Shown here piece after piece: positions 17,818 to 28,849 of a stretch of 64,000 nt of DNA. Each line of letters opens with the position of its first letter. Position 1 is the first letter of the stretch. Source of the DNA: an uncultured Pelagibacteraceae bacterium (lineage in GTDB: Bacteria; Pseudomonadota; Alphaproteobacteria; Pelagibacterales; Pelagibacteraceae). The stretch covers positions 26,145 to 90,144 of the forward strand of contig CACKXQ010000003.1 of assembly GCA_902604245.1 (NCBI GenBank), in the 5' to 3' direction. The notes beneath the pieces are model-generated. The model worked only from the letters and a program-made list of their open reading frames with translations, searched no databases and had not been told where the DNA came from. The translations under genes were made by a program, and so were the position numbers.

Positions 17818-20813
17818 TGTCACAAGATTTTAGATTAGATAACATAGGAATGGTAAATAGAAAAAAAAAAATTTCTTTTACATTTAACGGTAAAAAATAT
17901 TTTGGTTATGAAGGAGATACTATTGCTTCTGCTTTAATAGCGAATGGAGTGCATCTTGTTGGGAGAAGTTTTAAATACCATAGACCTAGAGGTTTCTTTG
18001 GAGTTGGTGTTGATGAACCTTATGCAATTTTACAATTAGAAAGAAATAATGAGAGAGATCCTAATATTAGAGCTACTGAACAGGAGATATTTGAAGGTTT
18101 AGAGGTTAAAAGTGTAAATTGTTGGCCTAGTGTAAACTTTGATATTGGAGCAATTAATAATTTCTTAAAAATGTTTTTTCCAGCCGGGTTTTATTATAAA
18201 ACTTTTATGTGGCCACCAAGTTTCTGGTATAAAATTTATGAACCTTTCATTAGAATGGCAGCAGGTTTTGGAGAAGCATCTATCAAACATGATAAAGAAA
18301 GATACGAGCATAAATATGAATATTGTGATTTATTAATCACTGGATCAGGGCCTTCAGGTTTAGCTAGTGCATATGCAGCAGCAAAAAATGGTGCGCGTGT
18401 AATTTTAGCTGAAGACAAACCAAGGTATGGAGGTAGCTTGTTAAGTAGTGATGTAAATATTGGTAATCAAACTGGTGCTGAATGGTCAGAGAAAATAATT
18501 ACAGAGTTAAAGTCAATGTCAAATGTGATTGTAAAAAATAGATCACAAGTATTTGGTTATTATGATCATAATATGTTGGTAATGTCGGAACGAATAAGCG
18601 ATCACTTGCCTAAAACCCAAAAATATTTACCCAAACAACGTTTGTGGTACATAAGAGCAAAAGAAGTTCTTATTTCATCAGGTTCAATTGAAAGACCATT
18701 AGTATTTGGTAACAATGATACCCCAGGTGTAATGTTATCTTCAGCAGCTAAAGAATACATAAAGGTCTATGGAGTTTTAGTTGGGAAAAAACCTTTGATA
18801 TTTACTAATAATGACAGTGGATATGAAACCGCTATAGAGTTCAAAAAAAATGGTGTTAATCCATTAATTTTAGATACTAGAAAAGAACCATCTTCTGACA
18901 TTATTACTGAAGCAAAAAATTTAGGAATTGAAATTAAATATTCTTATGTGGTAGTTGCTGCTAAAGGATACAAAAAAGTCAAATCAGCTGATATTGCAAA
19001 AATATCTGATAATAAAAAAGATTTATCAAATATAGAAAATATTGAATGTGATTGTATTTGTGTTTCAGGGTTTTGGACGCCATCAATTCACTTAGCATCA
19101 CAATCTGGAAATAAATCTGAATTTAATGAGAAAATAGATGCATTCATTCCAAAAAAATCTAAACAGAAAGAAAATACTATTGGTTCAGCAAACGGTAAAT
19201 TTACTTTAGAGGAAACTATTAATGAAGCATTTAATAAAGGATACGAAGTCTCAAACAAAATAACAGAAAATAATAATAAAGTTTCTATTCCAACAGTAGT
19301 TGAAAAAAAATCTTCAGAGCATGACAAGTTTTGGTGTGTTCCATTACCAAAAGGTAAATCTTACAAAAGATTTTTAGATTTTCAAAACGATGTGGCTGTA
19401 ACAGATATAGAGTTGGCATTAAGAGAAGGTTTTAGATCAATCGAACATGTAAAAAGATATACCACCCTTGGGATGGCCACAGATCAAGGAAAGACAAGTA
19501 ATCTTAATGGTTTACAATTAGTGTCAGACATTGAAAATAAAGTTGTACCACAAGTTGGCCATACTACATTTAGGCCACCTTACACACCTGTTTCAATTGG
19601 AGCAATTGTGGGAAGAGAAGTTGGCAAACATTCTAAACCGACAAGAAAATCACCAATGCACGAGTGGCACGAAAAAAATAATGCAGTATTTGTTGATGCT
19701 GGAGTTTGGTTGAGACCAAGATACTATAAGCAAGGAAATGAAACATTATTTGAAGCTTCAAAAAGAGAAGCAAAAAATGTAAGAAAAAATGTTGGTGTAT
19801 GTGATGTAACTACTTTAGGAAAAATAGATGTTAAAGGTCCCGATGCTGCAGAATTTTTAAATAGAGTTTATACTAATGCATGGCTTAAGCTACCAGTTGG
19901 TAAAGCAAGATATGGAGTGATGCTAAGAGAAGATGGAATTGTAATGGATGATGGAACAACAACAAGAATTTCTGAAAATCATTACCACATGACAACTACA
20001 ACTGCTCAGGCAGCCAATGTCCTATCTCATTTAGAATATTATTTGCAGCTAGTTTGGCCAGAATTAAATGTGAATGTAGTTTCAACAACAGAGCAGTGGG
20101 CTGGTGCTGCAATAGCAGGCCCAAATTCAAGAGCATTACTAATGAAATTATTTCCAAATACTGATGTATCTAATGAAGCTCTACCATTTATGGGTTACAA
20201 AGAGGCTGATTTATTTGGCATTCCTGCAAAGATTTATAGAATTTCATTTTCAGGAGAGCTTGCTTATGAAGTTAATGTGGAGTCAGACTATGGTAATTTC
20301 ATGTGGGAAAAAATTATCGAAGTTGGTAAAGAATTTCAAATACAGGCATATGGAACTGAGGCCCTATCTACTTTAAGGATAGAAATGGGTCACGTTGCTG
20401 GCTCTGAGCTTGATGGGAGAACAATTCCTCATGATACATCGCTTGAAGGTTTAGTAAGTAAGAAAAAAGACTTTATTGGTAAAAGATCTTTAAGCAGATC
20501 AGCTTTTACAAAACCCGATAGAGAAAAAATAGTAGGTGTTGTTCCATTAGACAAAACAACAAGTATTCCTGAAGGTTCATATATTGTTAAAGACCCTAAA
20601 GCAAAACTTCCAAACCCTAAATTAGGTCATGTGTCAGCATCATGTTGGAGTGTTGAGTATGATAATCCATTCTCACTTGCGATAATTAAAGATGGTAAAA
20701 ATATGATAGGACAAAAGCTATTTGCTATGTCACCTTTAAAAAACAAAACAATTCCTGTGGAAATTGTTTCATCTCATTACGTTGATCCTGAAGGAAAGAG
20801 AGTAAGAGCATGA
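17817..20813 (+). CDS. soxA: Sarcosine oxidase subunit alpha
   Basis: 998 aa; N-terminal ferredoxin-like region with RSFKYHRPRG, pyridine-nucleotide fold, C-terminal GcvT domain. Confidence 0.96.
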   Translation: MSQDFRLDNIGMVNRKKKISFTFNGKKYFGYEGDTIASALIANGVHLVGRSFKYHRPRGFFGVGVDEPYAILQLERNNERDPNIRATEQEIFEGLEVKSVNCWPSVNFDIGAINNFLKMFFPAGFYYKTFMWPPSFWYKIYEPFIRMAAGFGEASIKHDKERYEHKYEYCDLLITGSGPSGLASAYAAAKNGARVILAEDKPRYGGSLLSSDVNIGNQTGAEWSEKIITELKSMSNVIVKNRSQVFGYYDHNMLVMSERISDHLPKTQKYLPKQRLWYIRAKEVLISSGSIERPLVFGNNDTPGVMLSSAAKEYIKVYGVLVGKKPLIFTNNDSGYETAIEFKKNGVNPLILDTRKEPSSDIITEAKNLGIEIKYSYVVVAAKGYKKVKSADIAKISDNKKDLSNIENIECDCICVSGFWTPSIHLASQSGNKSEFNEKIDAFIPKKSKQKENTIGSANGKFTLEETINEAFNKGYEVSNKITENNNKVSIPTVVEKKSSEHDKFWCVPLPKGKSYKRFLDFQNDVAVTDIELALREGFRSIEHVKRYTTLGMATDQGKTSNLNGLQLVSDIENKVVPQVGHTTFRPPYTPVSIGAIVGREVGKHSKPTRKSPMHEWHEKNNAVFVDAGVWLRPRYYKQGNETLFEASKREAKNVRKNVGVCDVTTLGKIDVKGPDAAEFLNRVYTNAWLKLPVGKARYGVMLREDGIVMDDGTTTRISENHYHMTTTTAQAANVLSHLEYYLQLVWPELNVNVVSTTEQWAGAAIAGPNSRALLMKLFPNTDVSNEALPFMGYKEADLFGIPAKIYRISFSGELAYEVNVESDYGNFMWEKIIEVGKEFQIQAYGTEALSTLRIEMGHVAGSELDGRTIPHDTSLEGLVSKKKDFIGKRSLSRSAFTKPDREKIVGVVPLDKTTSIPEGSYIVKDPKAKLPNPKLGHVSASCWSVEYDNPFSLAIIKDGKNMIGQKLFAMSPLKNKTIPVEIVSSHYVDPEGKRVRA

Positions 20814-21397
20814 AGGTGATTTCTGCATTACAAAATGTCCATATCGAGGGGTCATTTGGAAACTTTGAAAATAAATCTGAAAATGAATTATTAAAAATTA
20901 AAGAATTAAAAAATTTATTAATCGTCCAAATAGTTCAGTATAAAAATTCTTCAATTAAAATTGACGATATAAATTGTAACAATTTAAAATTTGTAAATGA
21001 GGCACAAAAAGTAGTTTCAAATGAAAATATAAGAGTTTTGTGGAATTCACCAAATAATTGGCTTTTAGTTTCTCATAAAAAAGAATTGTTAAAAGAAATT
21101 TACAGTGCTTTTAATGAAAATGATTTTGCTGTTACGGACCTTTCTCATTCAAAAGCAACAATCGAATTAGAAGGACCACACGTAAAAGAAGTTTTAAAAA
21201 AAGGATGTCCTTTTAATTTTAACATTTTAACAAAAAATATGAGTATTAACTCAGCTTATAATGGAATTTCTTTTATAGTTGATATGGTTGAAAATGAACC
21301 AGAAAAAGCAAGAATTTTTTCTCTAAGAAGTTTTGGAGAATCTCTATACCATTCTATCACTGATGCTTCTTTAGAATTTGGTTATAAGTGTAATTAG
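20810..21397 (+). CDS. soxG: Sarcosine oxidase subunit gamma
   Basis: Position after soxA with ATGA overlap; DLSHSKATIELEGPHVKEVLKKGCPFNF. Confidence 0.88.
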   Translation: MKVISALQNVHIEGSFGNFENKSENELLKIKELKNLLIVQIVQYKNSSIKIDDINCNNLKFVNEAQKVVSNENIRVLWNSPNNWLLVSHKKELLKEIYSAFNENDFAVTDLSHSKATIELEGPHVKEVLKKGCPFNFNILTKNMSINSAYNGISFIVDMVENEPEKARIFSLRSFGESLYHSITDASLEFGYKCN

Positions 21398-21400
21398 TTA

Positions 21401-23014
21401 TTATTCCTCAGTTTTAAATCTGGATTTCTGAATAAATAAAACAAATAGCACAGGTATAATTAAGGTAATAATTGTAACTGTAATTAATAACAATCCTAGC
21501 TCAGAATAGTCTGCTGTAGTTAAAATTGCGTTTGTAACTTTATCTTTTACTTCTCTTGTAATTGTAAAAATTTCATTGAGATATTTTGTTAATAAAGCAC
21601 TTGCAGACAAAGCTAAATTAGTGAATGAGGCAAAAACCGCAAAAAAAGTTGCTTTTAAATGTGAAGGAGCATTCTTAGCAATCCAAGCCAAAAGTGGAAT
21701 CATAGATATTTGACCCAATGGAGATTCTAATGCTGTATTAATTATTGCTATGAATTTTGCATCAACAATTCCATTTGTTAACGAAGAAGTCCAGTTATGA
21801 AATCCATAATACATTCCAACACTTGGCAAAAATAATATTGATCCAGCAATTGATAAAATTACGATTATTTTAGCAATAGAATTTTTTGCCATAAATGGTC
21901 TAAGCATTATTATTCCAACTAATGTTAGGATAGAAGCTAGTAAAGACAGTATTGAAAAAAATTGTTCATTAAATTGTAGTTCATCAATTTCAAACCAAGA
22001 TAAGCCTGGGCCAGGTCCAGGCATAGCTCTAAATATAAAAATAATTATAGCAGTTCCAACTATAGTAAATCTTAACTTTTCAGGTAACTCTTTAATAAGT
22101 TTATTCATAAGAAATAAAATGATTAACATAGAACCTAAAAAAACAATTTCTTGTGCAAAAGGTAATCCTAACGAACCGACACTCAATGTGAAAATTACAA
22201 AAATCAAACTACCACCTAGTATCCACCAATTAATTTTTGTTTGCTCATGATTAAAATTATCCTCCTCACCTGATAGACCTTGTCTAATTAAAATATTTTT
22301 CTTTTTATTTTTTAAATAAGCAGCAAAAATAACACCTAAAATTGAAACCATTGGTATTATTAATGCATAAAGATATATCGAGCCGTATAATTGTATTTTT
22401 TCAGCCTGTTCAAGATCATCTACCCCTTTAAATAATATCACATTGGCAAGAGCAACCAACACTGTCCCACCTATAATTGCAAATCTTCCAAGTGTTTGCA
22501 TCGTCGTATGCATAATTTTAACTTGATCTGCTGTAAATTTTTCTCCGTTCTCATTTATTAAAGGCACAGCTTCGACTGTCATTGCATCAGCAACAACATC
22601 TTGAACTACATATCCAATAGGAGCTAAAAGAACACTTATTACAAACCAAGTTTCAACTTTTAAATAAGATGACATTTGTTCTGTATGAATTATTAGTCCG
22701 TACATTATTAATAAACTTACACCAATTAATGACGCACCGACGTAAACCATGTAATTCTTTTTATTCCATATTAAATCTACCAAATGCCCTAGTGGCATTT
22801 TTAAAGCCCAAGGTATTCCTGCCCAGAAACCTAATCCTGCAAGAAATGCTGCAGATAAATTTAAGTAATCTTTTACAAAGAAAGTACCTACTATTCCTGT
22901 AAGTCCAGATATACCTGCTGCCACATAAATCATTAACGGAGGTAAATAAGACAATTTAAATTGTCTACCTAAATCAAAAAGTGTTGAGTCTATAAATTGA
23001 ATGATTTTGTCCAT
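21401..23014 (-). CDS. MFS transporter, BT1 (folate/biopterin)-like
   Basis: About 12 TM; PLGHLVDLIW, YVVQDVVADAMTVEAVPL (BT1-like motif). Confidence 0.65.
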   Translation of the reverse strand: MDKIIQFIDSTLFDLGRQFKLSYLPPLMIYVAAGISGLTGIVGTFFVKDYLNLSAAFLAGLGFWAGIPWALKMPLGHLVDLIWNKKNYMVYVGASLIGVSLLIMYGLIIHTEQMSSYLKVETWFVISVLLAPIGYVVQDVVADAMTVEAVPLINENGEKFTADQVKIMHTTMQTLGRFAIIGGTVLVALANVILFKGVDDLEQAEKIQLYGSIYLYALIIPMVSILGVIFAAYLKNKKKNILIRQGLSGEEDNFNHEQTKINWWILGGSLIFVIFTLSVGSLGLPFAQEIVFLGSMLIILFLMNKLIKELPEKLRFTIVGTAIIIFIFRAMPGPGPGLSWFEIDELQFNEQFFSILSLLASILTLVGIIMLRPFMAKNSIAKIIVILSIAGSILFLPSVGMYYGFHNWTSSLTNGIVDAKFIAIINTALESPLGQISMIPLLAWIAKNAPSHLKATFFAVFASFTNLALSASALLTKYLNEIFTITREVKDKVTNAILTTADYSELGLLLITVTIITLIIPVLFVLFIQKSRFKTEE

Positions 23015-23020
23015 TTATTC

Positions 23021-23461
23021 TTAATCTAAAAGATTTAATTTAATTAGACTATTATTTTTTGTTTCTTTGCACCACAATTCATAACTTTCGCACACTCGCC
23101 ACAAATGATTTGTTGCTCTTTGTGATATTTCCAAGGGAAAATGACTTTTTGCATAGTACAAATCAGGAAATTTAATCAATTGTTTAATCATTGCTTCTTT
23201 TTGCAAATTCAAAAGCCTTAGAACCTCTTTAGAAATTTTTTCTCCCGAGGTATCATCAACAAAATCGTTTTCTTTTAGTTTCTCAAACCATTCATCATGA
23301 AATTTACCACTACTTACTTTTTCATACAATTTTGAACCCATAAATCTTTCAATTGCATCAATATTGGAAATATCAATATTTTGTTTTTTAATTTGAAATA
23401 TTTCTAAATAGATTGCCTCAGCAACATAAAGTATGTAGGGTTTTTTATTTTCTTCTCCCAT
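23021..23461 (-). CDS. Conserved hypothetical protein
   Basis: 146-aa ORF in a tight operon between the MFS and GNAT genes. Confidence 0.6.
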   Translation of the reverse strand: MGEENKKPYILYVAEAIYLEIFQIKKQNIDISNIDAIERFMGSKLYEKVSSGKFHDEWFEKLKENDFVDDTSGEKISKEVLRLLNLQKEAMIKQLIKFPDLYYAKSHFPLEISQRATNHLWRVCESYELWCKETKNNSLIKLNLLD

Positions 23462-23465
23462 AAAA

Positions 23466-23936
23466 TTATAAATTTAAAGTGTAATAACAAGAATTAGGGT
23501 CCTCTTTATAGTGAGCAAATGGTTTACACTTACTAAATTTAAAATGTTCAAAAAGTTTTCTGGCAGGTAAAAAGAATTTTCCAGATCCTGTTTCAATACT
23601 TAGCTTTTTTATACCTAATTTTTTTGCCTGAATAATTAAATGTGAGATTATTTTATTACCAATACCTCTATTTCTAAAATCATCAGATACTCTAATAGAT
23701 TTAAATTCTCCATGATTTTGTCCAACAAACTTTAAGGCTCCACACCCAATTAAATGATTATTATTCCACAAGCTCCAAAATTTTATACTTGGATCTTTCA
23801 GTCCAGGGATATCTAAAACATGAGTGCTACCTTTAGAAGAAACAGATCTCAATTCAATAAAGTGTTTTATTAAAAGATGATTTACCTTTGGGTGGTCAAA
23901 GTTATTTTCTATTGATTTAATCATTAGCATGAACAT
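23466..23936 (-). CDS. GNAT family N-acetyltransferase
   Basis: GCGALKF, IRVSDDFRNRGIGNKIISHLI acetyl-CoA binding motif. Confidence 0.88.
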   Translation of the reverse strand: MFMLMIKSIENNFDHPKVNHLLIKHFIELRSVSSKGSTHVLDIPGLKDPSIKFWSLWNNNHLIGCGALKFVGQNHGEFKSIRVSDDFRNRGIGNKIISHLIIQAKKLGIKKLSIETGSGKFFLPARKLFEHFKFSKCKPFAHYKEDPNSCYYTLNL

Positions 23937-23972
23937 ATAATCTAAAAAAAAATTAAACCAATACGAAAAAAT

Positions 23973-24593
23973 ATGTGTGGAAGATACGTCATCACCAATG
24001 CTGTTTCAAAAACAAGTAAAATCGTTAAAACTGCAATTAAAGTAGAAGACTCAGAAAATTATAATGCACATCCTTACCAAAAGCTTCCAGTTATTAAGAA
24101 ATATAACAATGGAAATACTCTTGAAAATTTAAAGTGGGGGATTGTACCTAGTTGGGCTAAAAAAAAAGACTTTAAACCAATAATTAATGCAAGATTAGAG
24201 ACGATTGATGAAAAGGTCTCTTTTAAAAAGTTAATAAAACTTCAAAGATGTGTTGCCGTGGCCGACGGATTTTATGAATGGAAGAGAATAGAAAAAGAGA
24301 AGACCCCTTATTACTTTTTAAGAGAGGATAAGAAACTTATTTATATTGCTGGTATTTATGAAGAAGATCAATTTTGTATGATTACTGAAGAAGCAAGTTC
24401 AAATGTAATAGAAATTCATCACAGACAGCCAGTTATCTTAAATGAAAGTGATGTTAATAAATATTTGAATATTGAAATTTCAGGTTCAAACTATTTAAAA
24501 CAATCACAAAAATCAAAACTTTCTTTTTATGAAATTTCTAAGGATGTAAATAAGCCTACAAATAACAATATTTCTCTAATACAACCTATATAA
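23973..24593 (+). CDS. SRAP/HMCES (YedK-type) abasic-site-binding protein
   Basis: MCGRYV with catalytic Cys2, WGIVPSWAKK, NARLETI, CVAVADGFYEWK. Confidence 0.93.
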   Translation: MCGRYVITNAVSKTSKIVKTAIKVEDSENYNAHPYQKLPVIKKYNNGNTLENLKWGIVPSWAKKKDFKPIINARLETIDEKVSFKKLIKLQRCVAVADGFYEWKRIEKEKTPYYFLREDKKLIYIAGIYEEDQFCMITEEASSNVIEIHHRQPVILNESDVNKYLNIEISGSNYLKQSQKSKLSFYEISKDVNKPTNNNISLIQPI

Positions 24594-24595
24594 AA

Positions 24596-25639
24596 TTATT
24601 TTTCAATAATTGTTAGATGTCCCATTTTCCTTTTTGCTTTTACTTGTTTCTTTAAATAATCATAAAAAAACTCATTCTCTTTAAAAGTTTTATTTCTATA
24701 AATTGTTATCTCATCTCCAATCAGATTAATCATTTGAGCATTATATATTTTTTTTGTGTCGATTTTTTTTAAACCACAAACAGCTCTAATATGGTTTTCA
24801 AATTGACTAACATTATGTGAGTTTATTGTTAGATGACCAGAATTATGAACCCTTGGTGCAATTTCATTGACATATAAGTTTTCATTTTTATCAATAAAAA
24901 ACTCAACACATAAGGTTCCAATATAATCTAGTTCCTCAACAATTTGTTTTGCCCATTCTTTAGATTTTACCTTTATTTTTTCTGAAATTTCAGCAGGAAT
25001 TTTTGAATGTTTCAAAATTTGATCTTCATGAACATTCTCAATCGGTTCATATATCTCATATTTCTGATTGCCAAACCTACATATGACAATTGAAATTTCT
25101 TTTTTAAGATTAATAAACTTTTCTAAAATATATTCTTTAGTAAAATCAATGTCTTCATTTATGTCAATTAAACTATTTAACTTATATTGACCTTTACCAT
25201 CATATCCAAGAGTGGTAGTTTTAAGTAACCCAGGCAAAAGGTTTTCATTATCTTTTATTTCATCCTTATTTTTAATTAAAGCATAGTTAGTTGTTCTTAT
25301 ATTGTTTTTATTTAAAAAATCTTTTTCAGTTAATCTATTTTGGATTAAACTATTTATTTCTGGTTTGGGTAAAACACTCTTTGATTTATTTATTTCATAT
25401 AATATATCAAAGGGTATATTTTCAAATTCATAGGTAACTAAATCAACGCAATTGACAAATTCTGTTATAATTTTTGTATCATTATACTTTCCATATATGA
25501 ACTTATTTACAAAATTTTGGGCTGGCGCATCTGGATCATCACTTAGTACTACAGTTTTTATATCTACTTTTTTAGCAGCTTCAGAAAGCATACTACCTAG
25601 CTGACCACCTCCAATTATTCCTAAAACTGGCTGGTTCAT
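24596..25639 (-). CDS. purK: N5-carboxyaminoimidazole ribonucleotide synthase
   Basis: GIIGGGQLGSMLSEAA, ATP-grasp, NEIAPRVHNSGHLTI. Confidence 0.95.
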   Translation of the reverse strand: MNQPVLGIIGGGQLGSMLSEAAKKVDIKTVVLSDDPDAPAQNFVNKFIYGKYNDTKIITEFVNCVDLVTYEFENIPFDILYEINKSKSVLPKPEINSLIQNRLTEKDFLNKNNIRTTNYALIKNKDEIKDNENLLPGLLKTTTLGYDGKGQYKLNSLIDINEDIDFTKEYILEKFINLKKEISIVICRFGNQKYEIYEPIENVHEDQILKHSKIPAEISEKIKVKSKEWAKQIVEELDYIGTLCVEFFIDKNENLYVNEIAPRVHNSGHLTINSHNVSQFENHIRAVCGLKKIDTKKIYNAQMINLIGDEITIYRNKTFKENEFFYDYLKKQVKAKRKMGHLTIIEK

Positions 25640-26134
25640 TTATTTTGGTTTTTTTTTAACAGATTTTGATTGTTTAGATCGCCACTTATTCAGATTATTT
25701 TTTACACTCTTATCAAAGGTAGAAATAATTGATGCGGCATACAAAGCTGCATTTATTGCTCCATCTGTGCCAATTGCTACTGTTCCAACAGGTATACCTT
25801 TTGGCATTTGGGCTATTGATAGTAAACTATCTAGACCTTTTAATTTTTTACTTTCGATTGGCACTCCTATTACTGGAATTCTTGTTAGAGATGCTATCAT
25901 TCCTGGTAAATGGGCTGACCCCCCAGCTCCAGCAATTATCAAAGAAATTTTATTGTTTTCTGCAGATTTTGCAAACTTAAACATACGTTCTGGAGTTCTG
26001 TGAGCTGAAACTATATTTGTTTCGTAATTAATTTTAAGCAATTTAAGAATTTTTTCACAAAATTTCATGGTTGAGTAATCAGAATTACTTCCCATAACAA
26101 TTGATACCTTGTGACTATATTTTTTGTTTTTCAC
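25640..26134 (-). CDS. purE: N5-carboxyaminoimidazole ribonucleotide mutase
   Basis: [36 protein letters not shown]. Confidence 0.96.
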   Translation of the reverse strand: MKNKKYSHKVSIVMGSNSDYSTMKFCEKILKLLKINYETNIVSAHRTPERMFKFAKSAENNKISLIIAGAGGSAHLPGMIASLTRIPVIGVPIESKKLKGLDSLLSIAQMPKGIPVGTVAIGTDGAINAALYAASIISTFDKSVKNNLNKWRSKQSKSVKKKPK

Positions 26135-26221
26135 GACACGAATTTGATTTAATATAGATTAACATATTCTTTAAATTTAAACTAGTCGACAAATTATATT
26201 ATACTTATATTGTCTTTAAAT

Positions 26222-27190
26222 ATGAACTATCGCATAGATAATCTTCAATATTGTAACTGGTCTAGAGATATTTTTCTCATCAATAGGGAAGCTGGATTAA
26301 ATGCAGTACACGTCACTCTAGTATATCACGAAGATTATGATGAATTCTTACAAAGAGTTAAAGAGTGGGATAGATTTTTTAAAGAAAATTCAGATTTAAT
26401 TTTTTTGGGAAAAACATTCGAAGATATTACAAAAGCACAATCTGATAACAAAACAGCAATTTTTTTTGGATTTCAAAATTGTTCCCCAATCGAGGATGAT
26501 ATAAATTTAATAGAGAAAGTTCATGAGCATGGTTGTAGATTTATGCAACTTACTTATAATAATCAATCTCTTCTAGCAACAGGATGTTATGAAAAAAATG
26601 ATTCTGGAGTCACAAATTTTGGAAGAGAAGCAATTAAAGAGATGAACAGGGTAGGTATAGTTGTGGACATGTCTCATTCTGCAGAAAAAAGCACTTTAGA
26701 TGCGATCGAAATAAGTGAAAAACCAATTGCAATTACCCATGCAAATCCTTCTTTCTGGCATCAAGCTTTAAGAAATAAATCAGATTTCTTGTTAAAGAAA
26801 CTTTCTGAAAGTGGAGGTATCTTAGGTTTATCATTATATTCTCATCATTTAAAAGATGGAACAAATTGTAAATTAGAAAGTTTTTGTGAAATGGTTGCTA
26901 AAACTGCAGAAATAATGGAAGTAAAAAATATTGGTATTGGGTCAGATCTATGTTTGAACCAACCTGACAGTGTTGTTGAATGGATGAGAAACGGAACTTG
27001 GTCTAAAAGTACAAATTATGGAGAGGGAAGTAAAAAAAAACCTGGATTTCCAAAACAACCTGACTGGTTTTTAGATGCTAGAGGGTTTGATAATTTAGAA
27101 AATGGATTAAAAAAAGTTGGTTTTGATAAGCAAGAAGTGGAAGGAATTTTAGGAAATAATTGGTTTAATTTTTATAAAGGAATTAATTAA
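26222..27190 (+). CDS. Peptidase M19 (membrane dipeptidase-like)
   Basis: FGFQNCSPIEDD, RFMQLTYNNQS, GIVVDMSHSAEKSTLDAIE, ITHANPS, IGIGSDL. Confidence 0.88.
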   Translation: MNYRIDNLQYCNWSRDIFLINREAGLNAVHVTLVYHEDYDEFLQRVKEWDRFFKENSDLIFLGKTFEDITKAQSDNKTAIFFGFQNCSPIEDDINLIEKVHEHGCRFMQLTYNNQSLLATGCYEKNDSGVTNFGREAIKEMNRVGIVVDMSHSAEKSTLDAIEISEKPIAITHANPSFWHQALRNKSDFLLKKLSESGGILGLSLYSHHLKDGTNCKLESFCEMVAKTAEIMEVKNIGIGSDLCLNQPDSVVEWMRNGTWSKSTNYGEGSKKKPGFPKQPDWFLDARGFDNLENGLKKVGFDKQEVEGILGNNWFNFYKGIN

Positions 27191-28845
27191 TGGAAATAAG
27201 ATTAAGAGATCCAAAATTTTTGATGAAACTATCTAAATTGGGATCTTTTCATCAATCAAAATTATCATTTCTTAGATCTTTTTTATCTGAATTTAAAGAT
27301 TGGAAATATAGCCGAGATTTATTTCAACTAAATGACAAAGGACATGGTAGAGCAGTTTATTCTTTTACAAAAAATAAAAGAACATATTCTCTCATTTGTT
27401 TTGCTAATGAAATTAAAGATGACGAAAGATCAGATAGAGTAATAGCCACAAAGTGGGATGCTGCTTTTACCTTATTTGATGGAATTCCATCAAAAGAGGA
27501 CATAGATAGACTTAACAATAATGTTCCAAAACAAGAGGTAGGAAGACTTTCGTATAAGGAATTAACGTTATCAAGAGCTAACAAGTCAGTAAGAGTTTTC
27601 GACCATGTGGTTGACAGTTTATCAAATGGAGACCAACCTAATAAAGAAATTTTATCAAAAGTTGGGTATTTATATAGAACAACAGCAGTTTATGGATCAG
27701 GAAAATTTGGTTTAGCGGACAGGTTTAGAATAAAAAATAGAGAGGAAATCAGAGGACCTTTTAGATTAGAGATGATGCTAGTTTATCTCGTTAGACAATT
27801 TACATTTGATCAGGTTAATCATATTGCAAAAAATAAAAATCCAAAACTAGCAGTAGAATTAGATCCCGCAATTAGCAGGACCTTAGGAATAGGAAATTCC
27901 ACTGGCCTTGGTATGGCTCCTTTTATTGTTAATCATCCTACATTGTTGAATAATTGGATACATGCAAGAGAAACTGCTTTGAAGCAAATAAGAGAAATAG
28001 AGCAAGTTTCAAAAAATGAGATTGATATTTTTTATAATTGCCTAATTAAATCTTTAAAGAATATAACCAGTTGGCACACTGATAGTGAATTTCAAAAAGA
28101 AAAAATCAAAGGTTTAATTGAAGATTTAAAAAAGTTTATAAAATTTATGAAAAAAGATTTTAAATTTCAAAATTCATATCAATTTAATCAAATTTACAGC
28201 TGGTCAGAGGAAAATTTGAATGATGAATGTATAGAATATATTGTATCTATGATGATGGAACCGTATGATAACATAGTTAATCCATTGATTACACAAATGA
28301 GTTCTGATGAGGAAGAGCATTTTAACATTCCCGTTGATAGAACTATTGATGATTTAAGAAACATATTAGAAAATAAATATTCTGAAATACTTAAAATTGA
28401 TTTTTTAAAAGACGAAAATAATCAAAATTTTTGGTTTATATCGAAAAATAAAGAAGAGCCTAGAATAGGAGACAGATATATCGATGAGGGATCTGATTTA
28501 GAACAGCCATTAGCAATAGCAAGAGACATAAATAAACTTTATGAAGCTGTATTTACAAAAAAAAATAGTTCTAAAATTGGCAAATTTTTAAAAGATAATA
28601 ATCATTTAAGACACGTTGTCAGAAGAGCATTTATTGCGGAAAAGTTTCCTTATTCAGAAATCCAAGACAATACAATTGGGTCCAAACTAGTTCCAATTGA
28701 TATGTTAAGATTAAAATTATCATTTTTTGGAGCTGTAAAGTTTGATCCTAGATCAGATAAATGGTTGCGTATTTGCATGTTCCAAGGAGCACCTTTGCCT
28801 TCAGAATTAGGAAATTTTGATGATAAATGGATTTATAAATCATAA
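27190..28845 (+). CDS. Uncharacterised 551-aa protein
   Basis: Long ORF with coding character, start overlapping the dipeptidase stop; no family recognised by eye. Confidence 0.8.
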   Translation: MEIRLRDPKFLMKLSKLGSFHQSKLSFLRSFLSEFKDWKYSRDLFQLNDKGHGRAVYSFTKNKRTYSLICFANEIKDDERSDRVIATKWDAAFTLFDGIPSKEDIDRLNNNVPKQEVGRLSYKELTLSRANKSVRVFDHVVDSLSNGDQPNKEILSKVGYLYRTTAVYGSGKFGLADRFRIKNREEIRGPFRLEMMLVYLVRQFTFDQVNHIAKNKNPKLAVELDPAISRTLGIGNSTGLGMAPFIVNHPTLLNNWIHARETALKQIREIEQVSKNEIDIFYNCLIKSLKNITSWHTDSEFQKEKIKGLIEDLKKFIKFMKKDFKFQNSYQFNQIYSWSEENLNDECIEYIVSMMMEPYDNIVNPLITQMSSDEEEHFNIPVDRTIDDLRNILENKYSEILKIDFLKDENNQNFWFISKNKEEPRIGDRYIDEGSDLEQPLAIARDINKLYEAVFTKKNSSKIGKFLKDNNHLRHVVRRAFIAEKFPYSEIQDNTIGSKLVPIDMLRLKLSFFGAVKFDPRSDKWLRICMFQGAPLPSELGNFDDKWIYKS

Positions 28846-28849
28846 ATAA

